The notes beneath the pieces were generated by a model. That model searched no databases. It was not told the origin of the DNA and was given only the letters and a program-made list of their open reading frames with translations. Both the position numbers and the translations under genes were made by a program. Positions 7,409 to 17,376 of a stretch of DNA of 22,143 nucleotides are shown piece after piece; position 1 is the first letter of the stretch, and each line of letters opens with the position of its first letter. The DNA lies in assembly GCA_964469555.1 (NCBI GenBank), contig CAYYAQ010000088.1, forward strand, positions 1-22,143. The letters run 5' to 3'. This DNA comes from CAYYAQ01 sp964469555 (GTDB taxonomy: Bacteria; Planctomycetota; UBA1135; UBA2386).

Positions 7409-8514
7409 TTCGCCACCAACTTCTTGACCTCTTCGATCGGCAACGCGCGCACGGTGTGACCGGATCCCTCCGTCGTCTCGGCGCGGAACAGGGAGTTGAG
7501 AATCGCCTCCTCCGTGGCCTCGGCGACCGCGCGGAAGAGTCGACTCATCTGGCCATTCGCGATCACCGACGCGCCGGTCGTCCGTTCGCCCGGTCGGATG
7601 CGCAGTTCTTTCGCCGTCGAGAACGCGATGACGTAGTCGCCGCTGCCGTTGCTGAACGACGATCCGGTGCGGGTCATGCCCGCGATCGCGCGCATGGCGA
7701 GGCGCCCGAGGTTCCGCGCAGACAGCGGCGCGTCGGTCGCGACGACGATCATGCACGAGCCGTCTTCGGGAGCCGGTTCTCGCCCACGACCGGGCCGGAG
7801 TTTCTTGTAGACCGGCACACCGGCGATGGTCAGCCGACCGCCGAAGTTCGTCTGCACCAGCACGCCCATGGTGTGGCCACCTGTCCGCCGCGAAGACGTG
7901 CCGATGCCGCCCTTCCATCCGTAGCAGATCGTTCCCTTCCCCGCACCGACGGCGCCCTCGGTGACCGCACCGGAAGCCGCGCTCTTCAGCGCCGACGCCA
8001 CGTGTGCCGCGGTGACGTGACGACCGCGGATGTCGTTGAGCCGACCGTCGTTGGTCTCGCCGACGACGACGTTGACCGAGCGGACCTTCTCGTTGCCCGA
8101 CAGATCTAGCATGTGGCCGACCATCGCGTCCATGACCTTGCCGACATTCAGCGTGTTGGTCAGCGCGATCGGGCTCTCGAGTTCACCGAGCTCGGCGACC
8201 TGACTCGAACCGACGAGCTTGCCGTAACCGTTCATGACGAAGATCGCCGCGGGCACCTTTTCCTGGTAGAGGTTGCCGCCGTGCGGCTTGATCACCGTGA
8301 CACCCGTGCGCACGTCGTCGCCGCGCACGACCGTCGCGTGGCCGACCTGGACGCCCTCGACGTCGGTGATGGCGTTGTGCTTGCCGGTCGGCATCTCGCC
8401 GACGACGATGCCGGCGTCTCTGGCCCGAGGTCGATCACCGTTTTCGCGCGTCGCGGTTTGCGGAACGGCACACGCTGACGAGCACGTGAGCAGAATGAAC
8501 AGCGTGGACTTCAT
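7405..8514 (-). CDS. P1-family (DmpA/S58) self-processing peptidase, exported
   Basis: This 369-residue protein belongs to the DmpA/BapA Ntn-hydrolase-like aminopeptidases. These are made as a precursor that cleaves itself before a Ser which then becomes the nucleophile. The expected site is visible at G252-S253 (PEDGSCMIVVATDAPLS), matching DmpA Gly249-Ser250. Other family segments are NAITDVEGVQVGHATV, GAVGAGKGTICYGWKGGIGT, MGVLVQTNFG and RTGSSFSNGSGD. The N-terminus (MKSTLFILLTCSSACAVPQ) is a signal peptide and may carry a poor lipobox, so the enzyme is exported. ATG 8514 is chosen because GGGG lies six bases upstream; ATG 8520 is two codons earlier. First gene of the four-gene operon; it overlaps the kinase by GTGA. 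DmpA-like enzymes release N-terminal or beta-amino residues; the substrate here is unknown. Confidence 0.9.
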   Translation of the reverse strand: MKSTLFILLTCSSACAVPQTATRENGDRPRARDAGIVVGEMPTGKHNAITDVEGVQVGHATVVRGDDVRTGVTVIKPHGGNLYQEKVPAAIFVMNGYGKLVGSSQVAELGELESPIALTNTLNVGKVMDAMVGHMLDLSGNEKVRSVNVVVGETNDGRLNDIRGRHVTAAHVASALKSAASGAVTEGAVGAGKGTICYGWKGGIGTSSRRTGGHTMGVLVQTNFGGRLTIAGVPVYKKLRPGRGREPAPEDGSCMIVVATDAPLSARNLGRLAMRAIAGMTRTGSSFSNGSGDYVIAFSTAKELRIRPGERTTGASVIANGQMSRLFRAVAEATEEAILNSLFRAETTEGSGHTVRALPIEEVKKLVAK

Positions 8515-8692
8515 AATCATCCCCGCGCGCGGCGGCGCTCGGTAGCCTCACTGTATGGCTGTGCAGTCGCCGAGCAAACGATTCGCGGGACGGAAGGCCG
8601 AGCGCGAAGAGTAGATCGCGCTGGATCAAGACAAGCGAGGGCATACACTGGCGCGCCCTCACCCCTCCCAACCCCTCCCTCGACTCCCACCA

Positions 8693-9883
8693 ATGCCGAA
8701 GACTTGCAACGTCGCGCTCATCGGACAGAAGTTCATGGGCCGCGCCCACTCCAACGCCTGGGCCCAGGTCAACCACTTCTTCACCCTCCCCCTGTCACCC
8801 GTGCGGAGCGTGATCTGCGCCCGCGACGAGAAAGAACTGAACGCCTTCGCCAAGACTTGGGGCTGGGAGAGGACGACAACGAACTGGCGCGACATCGCGA
8901 AGGACGACTCGATCGACCTGGTCGATATCGGAACACCGAACCACGTGCACAAGGAGCACGCGATCACCATGCTCGAGGCCGGCAAGCACGTCGCGTGCGA
9001 AAAGCCCCTCGCCGGCACGCTGAAGGACGCGCGGGAGATGATGCAGGCCGCGAAGAAGGCCAAGAAGTCGAAGACCTTCGTCTGGTTCAACTACCGGCGT
9101 TGTCCCGCCATCGCCCTCGCCCATCAACTGGTCCAGAAGGGCCGCCTCGGCGAGATCTACCACGTGCGCGCGACGTATCTGCAGAGCTGGGGCGGCCCGT
9201 CCGTGCCGTTGATCTGGCGCTTCCAGAAGAAGCTAGCTGGTTCCGGCGCCCACGGCGACCTCAACGCGCACATCATCGACACCGCGCGGTTCATCCTCGG
9301 CGACGAAATCGCGGAGATCAACGGCGCGATCGCGAAGACGTTCATCAAGGAACGTGACGTGATGGACGCTGCGGGGGCCGGCGCGGGCAAGATCGCCGGG
9401 CAGAAGGGCGGCAAGAAGAAGGGCAAGTCCGACGTCGACGACGCGATGCTGTTCCTCGCGACGTTCAAGGGCGGCGCGGTCGCGAGCTTCGAATCCACGC
9501 GCGTCGCGGCGGGCAACCAGAACCGCAACACGATCGAGATCAACGGGTCGAAGGGGTCGCTCAAGTTCGACTTCGAGGACATGAACCTCCTCCACTTCCA
9601 CGAAGGCTTCGACACCGAAAAAACGAGTGGATGGACGCGGATCATGTGCACTTCCGGCGAACACCATCCATACGTCGGCAACTGGTGGCCGGACGCGCAC
9701 ATCATCGGCTACGAACACGGCTTCACGAACATGGCGTCGGACATCATGCGCGTTCTGGCAGGACGCAAACCCGTGGTGCCGATCCCCGACTTCGCCGACG
9801 CATACGAGACGCAACGCGTGCTCGAGGCATCGATGCTCGCCGCCAAGGAGCGGTGCGCTATCAAGCTCAGCGCGGTCAAGTAG
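8693..9883 (+). CDS. Gfo/Idh/MocA family oxidoreductase
   Basis: This 396-residue NAD(P)-dependent sugar or cyclitol dehydrogenase is cytoplasmic (no signal peptide). The N-terminal Rossmann loop is VALIGQKFMGRAHS, followed by VDIGTPNHVHKEHA, the catalytic-lysine motif EKPLAG (103-108) and GSGAHGDLNAHIIDTARF with the conserved His-Asp pair H193/D196. The C-terminal half is the mixed alpha/beta substrate domain, interrupted at about 225-250 by a Gly/Ala/Lys-rich insertion (AGAGAGKIAGQKGGKKKGK). The leader just upstream is C/T-rich with no Shine-Dalgarno. The next gene, a sugar phosphate isomerase/epimerase, follows 41 bp later. This pair recurs in planctomycetes and in inositol or keto-sugar pathways. 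The exact substrate cannot be read from the sequence. Confidence 0.93.
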   Translation: MPKTCNVALIGQKFMGRAHSNAWAQVNHFFTLPLSPVRSVICARDEKELNAFAKTWGWERTTTNWRDIAKDDSIDLVDIGTPNHVHKEHAITMLEAGKHVACEKPLAGTLKDAREMMQAAKKAKKSKTFVWFNYRRCPAIALAHQLVQKGRLGEIYHVRATYLQSWGGPSVPLIWRFQKKLAGSGAHGDLNAHIIDTARFILGDEIAEINGAIAKTFIKERDVMDAAGAGAGKIAGQKGGKKKGKSDVDDAMLFLATFKGGAVASFESTRVAAGNQNRNTIEINGSKGSLKFDFEDMNLLHFHEGFDTEKTSGWTRIMCTSGEHHPYVGNWWPDAHIIGYEHGFTNMASDIMRVLAGRKPVVPIPDFADAYETQRVLEASMLAAKERCAIKLSAVK

Positions 9884-9924
9884 ACTTTCATTTCCAACCA
9901 CTACCCTTCCCAACAGAGAGAACA

Positions 9925-10968
9925 ATGGCACGTCCCGTCTGCCTCTTCACCGGCCAGTGGGCCGACCTCCCGATCGAGACGCTCGCGAAGCAAGCGAAGG
10001 AATTCGGCTACGACGGCATGGAGCTCGCCGTGTGGGGCGACCACTTCGAGGTCGACCGCGCGAACGCCGAAGACGACTACTGCAAGAAGCACTGGGAGGT
10101 GCTGCAGGATCACGGGCTGGGTTGCTACGCCATCAGCACCCACCTCGTCGGGCAGGCCGTGTGCGATCTGATCGATGAGCGGCACAAGGCGATCCTGTCG
10201 GAGGAGATCTACGGAGACGGCGAACCCGAGGGCGTGCGCACCCGCGCGGCCGAGGAAGTGAAGGCGACGGCGCGCGCGGCGCGGAAGTTCTTCGACGCGG
10301 CTCCCGATTCGGTGAAGTCCGTGTTGGCTGCGACGGGCAGGACCGTCGTCAACGGATTTACTGGAAGCAGCATCTGGCACCTTCTCTACTCATTCCCGCC
10401 GGTGAGCGCGGACGCGCTCGACGCCGGCTACACGGACTTCGCGAAGCGCTGGGGTCCGATCCTGAATGAGTACAAGAGTCACGGCGTGTCCTTCGCACTG
10501 GAAGTCCACCCGACCGAGATCGCCTTCGACATCACGACGACCCGGCGCGCGCTCGCGGCGATCGACCACCATCCGAACTTCGGCATCAACTTCGACCCGT
10601 CGCACCTCGGCTACCAGCGCGTCGACTACGTCGGCTTCCTGCGCGAGTTCGGGGACCGGATCTTCAACGTCCACATGAAGGACGTCTGGTGGTCGGAGAC
10701 CGGCGCCGAAGCAGGCGTCTTCGGCGGCCACGCCAACTTCGGCGTCGACGGTCGCTCGTGGGACTTCCGGTCGCTCGGCCACGGCAGCGTCGACTTCGGC
10801 GCGATCATCCGTCAGCTGAACTTCGCGAACTACAGGGGACCGTTGACCGTCGAGTGGGAAGACCCGGGCATGGCCCGCGAAGCCGGCGCCGCAGAAGCCT
10901 CCGCGTTCGTACGCAAGGTCGACTTCACGTCGGCCGCGGCGGCGTTCGACTCGGCGTTCGAGAACTAA
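9925..10968 (+). CDS. Sugar phosphate isomerase/epimerase (AP endonuclease 2 TIM-barrel family)
   Basis: This 347-residue cytoplasmic TIM-barrel enzyme has the metal-binding arrangement of the xylose isomerase-like / IolE-IolI family: ALEVHPTE (E193), INFDPSHL (D224, H227), VHMKDVW (H250), GHGSVDF (about 285-291) and the C-terminal VEWEDPGM (E310). The N-terminal strand is VCLFTGQWADLP, then GYDGMELAVWGDHF. Such enzymes isomerise or epimerise keto-sugars or inosose. The start ATG 9925 has GAGAG a few bases upstream; the open frame back to 9631 is a shadow of the oxidoreductase gene. The 41-bp gap and same direction make a two-gene operon, the dehydrogenase probably producing the keto compound used here. 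It is convergent with the MFS permease gene, 26 bp away. Confidence 0.9.
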   Translation: MARPVCLFTGQWADLPIETLAKQAKEFGYDGMELAVWGDHFEVDRANAEDDYCKKHWEVLQDHGLGCYAISTHLVGQAVCDLIDERHKAILSEEIYGDGEPEGVRTRAAEEVKATARAARKFFDAAPDSVKSVLAATGRTVVNGFTGSSIWHLLYSFPPVSADALDAGYTDFAKRWGPILNEYKSHGVSFALEVHPTEIAFDITTTRRALAAIDHHPNFGINFDPSHLGYQRVDYVGFLREFGDRIFNVHMKDVWWSETGAEAGVFGGHANFGVDGRSWDFRSLGHGSVDFGAIIRQLNFANYRGPLTVEWEDPGMAREAGAAEASAFVRKVDFTSAAAAFDSAFEN

Positions 10969-10994
10969 CCGCTGCTTCTCGGAAGAATTCGAGC

Positions 10995-12371
10995 CTAGGT
11001 CTCGAGCTCGGGCTTGTCCTCGTCTCCCGGCCGGTAGCGGAACATCAACACGAACAAGACCAGGATGATCCCCGCCCCCCACGCGGGCCACTTCCAAATC
11101 GCGCTCCAGTCCTTGCGGTATTTGGCGAGCAATTGCTTGTCGCGAACCAGGGCTTCTTTCAGTTCGGCCTGATCCGCGGCTGTCGCTTTTTTCTCGTCCT
11201 CCTTCTCCCGCAATACCTTGATCCGATTCCCCAGCTCTCCGGCCTGCTCCTGGTAGACCTTCGCCTCCGCGGGTGTGTACTTCGTCACGAGTGCGTCGGA
11301 GACCTCAACCCCAACGTAGCTCCCGAGCCCGATCGTCATCAGGATCAGGAAGCCCTGGGCCTGACCGCGAATCGCCTTGGGCGCGACCTTGTCGACGTAG
11401 ATGTACCCCGTGACGAAGAAGAAGTCGTAGCAGATCCCGTGCAACAGGATCCCGCCCCAGATCATCCACGCAATCGGTGACGCTCCATCACCTGCCGCGA
11501 ACAAGCCATACCGCACGGCCCACGCGAACATGCCCGCGGCGAGCATCCACTTCACACCCCACTTCACGAATATGAGGGGCATGATCAACATGAAGAAGAC
11601 TTCGATCCACTGCCCGTAAGACATGACGTACGCCGCGTCCCAGAATGACGCTTCCGCGTGCCTACTCTCCAAAACGTACACCGGAGCCCAGATGTAGTAC
11701 GCCATCAGCGGAATGCACACCAGGAAGGAACAGACAATGAAGACCAGGAACGACGGATTGCGCAACAACCCGATCGCGCCCAGACCCAACGCTTCCGACA
11801 TGGACACCCGTTTCTCGCGATCCGGAGGAGTGCTGGGGAGGAAGAAACTGTAGACACCCAGAAACACCGACGCACCGCCACAGATGTAGAAGGGCATCGA
11901 CTCGGTGTCCGCGTGCAGGATCTTGCTGACGAGGATGCCTGCAGCGATCCAGCCGAGTGTTCCGAACACGCGGACGAGCGGGAACTGCTTCGCCTGATCG
12001 GTCAAGTGGGCGAACGACACTGCGTTGGTCAACGCGATCGTGGGCATGTAGAGCAGCACGTAGGCAAAGAACACCCACACGAACGGGGACGCGGAGTTGT
12101 CTCCACCCAAGGCGAGCCCCGGAAGAAGGAACATCAGACCGCCGCCGATCAGATGCAGGACGCCGAGTACCTTCTGTGCGGCGAAGAACCGGTCCGCGAA
12201 GCAACCCAGAAAGAGAGGTGAGATCATCGCCGCGATCGGGCCGAGACCGTAGACCGTCGCAATGTGATCCGACCATCCGATGGCGACGAAGAAGTTGCCT
12301 GCCGTCACAAACCACGCCCCCCAGATGAAGAACTGCAGGAACATCATCACGGAGAGACGAGTTATGATCAT
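10995..12371 (-). CDS. MFS permease of the nucleoside:H+ symporter (NHS) type
   Basis: This 458-residue inner-membrane permease resembles the Nuc_H_symport family. The first helix MMFLQFFIWGAWFVTAGNF, then GLGPIAAMISPLFLGCFADRFF and VRVFGTLGWIAAGILVSK are typical, as are TM11 residues GFLILMTIGLGSYVG. About 12 hydrophobic segments are visible. Between the last two helices sits a highly charged insertion (about 366-424) predicted to form a coiled coil, then IILVLFVLMF and a charged tail. ATG 12371 is chosen because AAGGA lies nine bases upstream and the first helix follows; the open frame to 12635 is spurious. It lies 64 bp downstream of the LarA-like gene in the same direction. Together with a gluconokinase this suggests a sugar-acid or related solute rather than a nucleoside; that is inference. 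Confidence 0.88.
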   Translation of the reverse strand: MIITRLSVMMFLQFFIWGAWFVTAGNFFVAIGWSDHIATVYGLGPIAAMISPLFLGCFADRFFAAQKVLGVLHLIGGGLMFLLPGLALGGDNSASPFVWVFFAYVLLYMPTIALTNAVSFAHLTDQAKQFPLVRVFGTLGWIAAGILVSKILHADTESMPFYICGGASVFLGVYSFFLPSTPPDREKRVSMSEALGLGAIGLLRNPSFLVFIVCSFLVCIPLMAYYIWAPVYVLESRHAEASFWDAAYVMSYGQWIEVFFMLIMPLIFVKWGVKWMLAAGMFAWAVRYGLFAAGDGASPIAWMIWGGILLHGICYDFFFVTGYIYVDKVAPKAIRGQAQGFLILMTIGLGSYVGVEVSDALVTKYTPAEAKVYQEQAGELGNRIKVLREKEDEKKATAADQAELKEALVRDKQLLAKYRKDWSAIWKWPAWGAGIILVLFVLMFRYRPGDEDKPELET

Positions 12372-12435
12372 TCGGACCGTTCCTTTCGACGAGGGGACGA
12401 AGGCTGAGGGGGAGCGGGATGGTAGCAAACGCACC

Positions 12436-13707
<1,272 letters not shown>

Positions 13708-15086
13708 GATACACCGCGTGGGCGTCGGAATCAGGAGTGTGGGAGAACGTCGTTTCGTGCGACCAACCGTGATCCACGCCCAACGCCTGAAAACCCAACC
13801 GTGCCCCACCGAGTGCAGAACTCTCCCGCGAGTCCGACATGGCGACCCGACGCCCGATCACATCCGCGAGAAGCTGGCGGCAGAACTCCCACTCGAATAT
13901 TCCTCCGCCGATGCGAACTTCTTGCAATGATCCCGCGCCGCTCGCCTCCTCGACTTCGTCGATCAACGGCGCGAACGGGAGCATCATCCCCTCGAGCGCG
14001 GCCCGCATCGTCAGGTCGGGAGTGCGAGACTCGCGCCCGCCAGACAGGGTGACCACGGCTCGAGGATCGTACGTCGGGTATCGCTCACCAGCCACGGCAG
14101 GAACGCACAGCAAGCCGTCGGCACCCGCAACGGCTTTCGACGCGCGCGAGATGATCTCGTCATGCGTGCGGGCTTCGTCGGGAAACTCATTCTGCAGCCA
14201 CCCCAATACGAGCCCGCCGTTGTTGATCGCGCCACCGATCACCCACCGCCCCGCATCCAACACGTAGCAAAACAGACGCCCTTCAGGATCCGTCATCGGG
14301 CCGTCCACGAGGAGTCGGGCCGCCCCACTCGTGCCGAGCGTGACACACAACGCCGTAGCGTCAGCATCACCGGCGCCGAGATTCGCAAGCACGCCGTCCG
14401 TAGCTCCGACGACGATCCTGCGTTCGCTGCTCGGGTCGTCGATCACGTGCGTCGTGGGCACGAGCGGTGAAAGACGTCCGGCGTCGATCCCGGCGAACTC
14501 CAACGCCTCACGATCCCACTGCAGTCGGGCGACGTCGAAGAGCCCAGTGCTGCTCGCGACCGAATGATCCACACACCTCTCACCGGTGAGGGATTCGATC
14601 ACGAACTCCTTGATCGAGACGAACCGATCTACGCGGCAGAACAGATCCGTATCGTGCCTTGAGATATGGCGAATCTTGCACAGCGGCGACATCGGGTGGA
14701 TCGGCGTGCCCGTGCGCGCGTGCAAACCTCGCGCGCGGTCTTGTGTGCGAAGCTCCGAAGCGATTCGCGTGGCGCGTCGATCTGCCCACGTAAGCACTGG
14801 CGACAGCGCGGCGCCGATCACGTCCACGCCGATCACGGAGTGCATCGCGCAACCAAACACGAGGTCCACGCCGCGCGGCGCAACCGTCTCGATCACCTCA
14901 CGCACGGCCGCCAGAATCTGCGACGGATCCTGCTCGGCGTAGTCCGGTTGTGGCGACAACAACGGATAGCAGACCTGGTGTGTCGCCTGAATCTGGCCAC
15001 GATCATCCACCAGCAGACCCTTCGTGCTGCTCGTGCCGATGTCGATGGCCAGGATCCGCGCCGTCATAGCGACGCAGTCTGACGCG

Positions 15087-15539
15087 TCAGCCGATCTGCT
15101 TCAAGAGCCACTCGACCGCAGCTTCCGGCGTCTCCGCTCGATGCACCCGGGAATCGATGTCCCAGGAACCCAGACTGACAATCGGCTTGCCGCGCTTTAG
15201 CGCGAACGCGATCTCGGACAGCGTGCCCTCGCCGCCGGGCAACGCGACGAACCCCGCCGCCGAATTCGCGATGATCGCGTTGCGCGCATCGCCCATCCCC
15301 GTAGCCACAACTGCGGTCACATGAGGATTGGCCGCCGCGGGGTCATCGCCCGGGAGAATCCCGATGACGCTGGCACCCTTGTCCCGGGCACCGGCGGACG
15401 CACCTTCCATCACGCCGGCCAAACCACCGGTCACGACATCACAACCGCCCTCGGCCAGGAGTTCGCCGACCCTCCACGCTCCGCGAAAGGTCTTTTCGTC
15501 ACAGTCGGAGGCACCGATGACGGCGATGAGATTCTTCAT
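15087..15539 (-). CDS. TIGR00725-family protein (LOG/lysine decarboxylase-like fold)
   Basis: A 150-residue small Rossmann-like protein starting MKNLIAVIGASDCDEKTFR. It contains GGCDVVTGGLAGVMEGAS, GILPGDDP and the motif PGGEGTLSE (101-109), a variant of the PGGxGTxxE motif of LOG/YvdD-type proteins. LOG enzymes are cytokinin-like nucleotide phosphoribohydrolases, and TIGR00725 members are uncharacterised relatives that may bind or cleave nucleotides. ATG 15539 is chosen over the in-frame ATG at 15566 because it begins immediately at the first strand. It ends 19 bp before the gluconokinase start and is probably co-transcribed with it, though a functional link is not evident. Confidence 0.88.
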   Translation of the reverse strand: MKNLIAVIGASDCDEKTFRGAWRVGELLAEGGCDVVTGGLAGVMEGASAGARDKGASVIGILPGDDPAAANPHVTAVVATGMGDARNAIIANSAAGFVALPGGEGTLSEIAFALKRGKPIVSLGSWDIDSRVHRAETPEAAVEWLLKQIG

Positions 15540-15606
15540 GAGACCGACTATACACCATTCCCACACTCGTCATCCCGCCGCGACGCCGCAGGAATGTGAC
15601 TTTCGG

Positions 15607-17250
15607 CTACCAGGACTTCATCGCCGCGACCCATGCGGCCTGCAACTTCGCGAAGTCCGTGTTCTTGAACGTTCGTTCGTACGCGGCCTTCTGAACTGGA
15701 CTCGCGAACCGCGTCAGCGCGCCCTTGGGCGCACCCGACGGCAGCTTCTTGGCGTACTCCCCGGTCGCGGCGCGCAGGTTCTTCAAGTAGGCATCGGGGA
15801 TCGCCGCCCACTCCTCGTTGCGCTCGCCTTTCGGTTTCTTGCGTTCGTTCTCCAGGAAGTAGCAAAACGCCCAGCCGAACGCGTAGTTGTCCAGCACCGG
15901 GTAGTCCTTGCTCTTGCGGTCGTAGAAGATGCGCTGCGGCATCGGCAGGATCTTCTTGATCTCCGGCCACTTCCTGTCCTTCTTCGCGCGCTTGATCACC
16001 TGAAACCGGAAGTCGTTCTTGCCGATCGAACGGATGATCTTCTCGTAGCGGTCGGTCTTGGCTGCGCCGAAGTACTCGCCGAATCCTTCGTTGAACCAGG
16101 ACGCAGGCGGCATCTCACCGTTCGCGTAGTGGAAGTACTGATGCATGGCCTCGTGGTAGAGGATCGACTTCGGCGTAACGCGCTTCATCCACGCGGCCTT
16201 CTTGATCTTGCCGACCGGGTTGAACAGCACCAACTCCTCAGCGATGGGATGCCAGTAGCCGCCCGTGCCGGGCTTGCTGCTGTAGCGGAGGTAGCCGTCG
16301 TAGCTGTTGCACACGCGCACGGTGCAGACCACCTTCACCGGCTTGATCGGCGGAAAGCGCTTCTCGAATTCCTTCCGCATGATCTCGAGGTCGATCAGCA
16401 TGTCTTTCAACAACTGACGGTTGCTCGAGTTGCTCGTCATGTCCGTGACGAGGATGAAGTTCTTCGTGTCCTCGGCGTACCATCCCTTCACGAGTCGTGA
16501 GCGGATCTCGCGACGCTTCTTGATGTTGCTGAGCTTGCTGCCAGCGTAGGGATCCGATTTCGCGTAGGCGGTGACCGGACCGAGCCGCTGCAGAGACTTG
16601 ACGCACGTGGGGACGAGCCTCTTGAACGCATCCATCCGAGTACAGAGGAACACGAGCCCGAACATCTCGTAACCGTAGTCCGCGTGTTCGTGAACGAACG
16701 TGAAGCTCAGGACCCGCGGCGAGACCGACCCGGCCGTCTTCGTGCTCAGGATCGAATACGGCACGCGCTTCTTGTTGAGCAGAGGCTTTGCCTCGAGGTT
16801 TTTCGTGAGCACGATGCCGCGGAGGCGCCGCCTCATGAATTCCTGCATCGTCCGACCGGCGTTCTTGTGGCGGCGTGCCTTGTCCGACAGGTTTCCGCCG
16901 CTCGCTGTTCGAATCGGTGGCTTCCGACCCGGAGTCTTCGGCGCGGTCTTCCCCTCGCGGACCTCTGGGTTCTTGATGCGCACCACCCACACCTCGAACC
17001 CCTGCGGGTATTCCTTCAGGCGCTTCCCTTTCCGGTCCTTGTAGATCCTCCCGCGCGGCACCTTGAGCTTCTTCGTGCCCTTGAACTTCGCGATGATCTG
17101 CTCCTCGTCGGGTTTCGTCGGCACCTCCTTGACGAAGCGGGGCACCTTGACCTTGAACCCGAGCTTCGTGTTCGTCACCGTGCGCAGAGACTGACCGGCG
17201 AGGGGCGCTGTGACGGCAAACAAGGTGAGGGCCCAGGGCAGGATGCGCAT
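15607..17250 (-). CDS. Exported zinc metallopeptidase-like protein (DUF1570-like)
   Basis: This 547-residue protein has a signal peptide (MRILPWALTLFAVTAPLAG|QS). A Lys-rich N-terminal half (about 25-230) looks like a lipoprotein- or cell-wall-associated domain. A gluzincin-type active site follows: HEAMH at 366-370, then NEGFGEYF (387-394), where E388 is the likely third zinc ligand. This spacing and the surrounding LYHEAMHQYFHY...WFNEGF match the DUF1570 / peptidase MA-like group common in planctomycetes. The C-terminal part is helical with many Lys/Arg residues and ends KLQAAWVAAMKSW. The high lysine content is unusual next to the other, Arg/Ala-rich proteins here. ATG 17250 is chosen as the one that directly opens the signal peptide; an in-frame ATG at 17298 exists. 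Substrate unknown; zinc protease activity is inferred. Confidence 0.82.
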   Translation of the reverse strand: MRILPWALTLFAVTAPLAGQSLRTVTNTKLGFKVKVPRFVKEVPTKPDEEQIIAKFKGTKKLKVPRGRIYKDRKGKRLKEYPQGFEVWVVRIKNPEVREGKTAPKTPGRKPPIRTASGGNLSDKARRHKNAGRTMQEFMRRRLRGIVLTKNLEAKPLLNKKRVPYSILSTKTAGSVSPRVLSFTFVHEHADYGYEMFGLVFLCTRMDAFKRLVPTCVKSLQRLGPVTAYAKSDPYAGSKLSNIKKRREIRSRLVKGWYAEDTKNFILVTDMTSNSSNRQLLKDMLIDLEIMRKEFEKRFPPIKPVKVVCTVRVCNSYDGYLRYSSKPGTGGYWHPIAEELVLFNPVGKIKKAAWMKRVTPKSILYHEAMHQYFHYANGEMPPASWFNEGFGEYFGAAKTDRYEKIIRSIGKNDFRFQVIKRAKKDRKWPEIKKILPMPQRIFYDRKSKDYPVLDNYAFGWAFCYFLENERKKPKGERNEEWAAIPDAYLKNLRAATGEYAKKLPSGAPKGALTRFASPVQKAAYERTFKNTDFAKLQAAWVAAMKSW

Positions 17251-17376
17251 GATGCCATCATGACCCAAGTCGCGGCCACAGCGAAGAGGGTCCGCCACCG
17301 AGACAAGAATCCCGGACTCTGGCTAGATTCGATGGTGATGTGTGCGACGGTCGTCGCTGTCCCCTACCCTCCGAGC

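Noticed and set aside
6296..7918. 540-residue version of the galactokinase
   Set aside because: The extra N-terminus is Arg/His-rich noise from another frame of the peptidase gene; family homology begins at GTG 7408.
8555..8614. 19-residue ORF MAVQSPSKRFAGRKAEREE
   Set aside because: Too short, no ribosome site, no conserved feature; lies in the divergent intergenic region.
8637..8660. Inverted repeat GAGGGC...GCCCTC with a 12-base gap upstream of the Gfo/Idh gene
   Set aside because: Six-bp arms are expected by chance in GC-rich DNA; no supporting signal.
15079..15090. 12-bp palindrome CTGACGCGTCAG before the gluconokinase start
   Set aside because: Could be an operator, but it overlaps the end of the previous gene and occurs once, so no claim is made.
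17344..17357. Second GGTC-loop hairpin GCGAC-GGTC-GTCGC after a TGA (17336-17338), considered as another SECIS
   Set aside because: It is intergenic, only 10 bases from the TGA, and no conserved reading frame crosses it.
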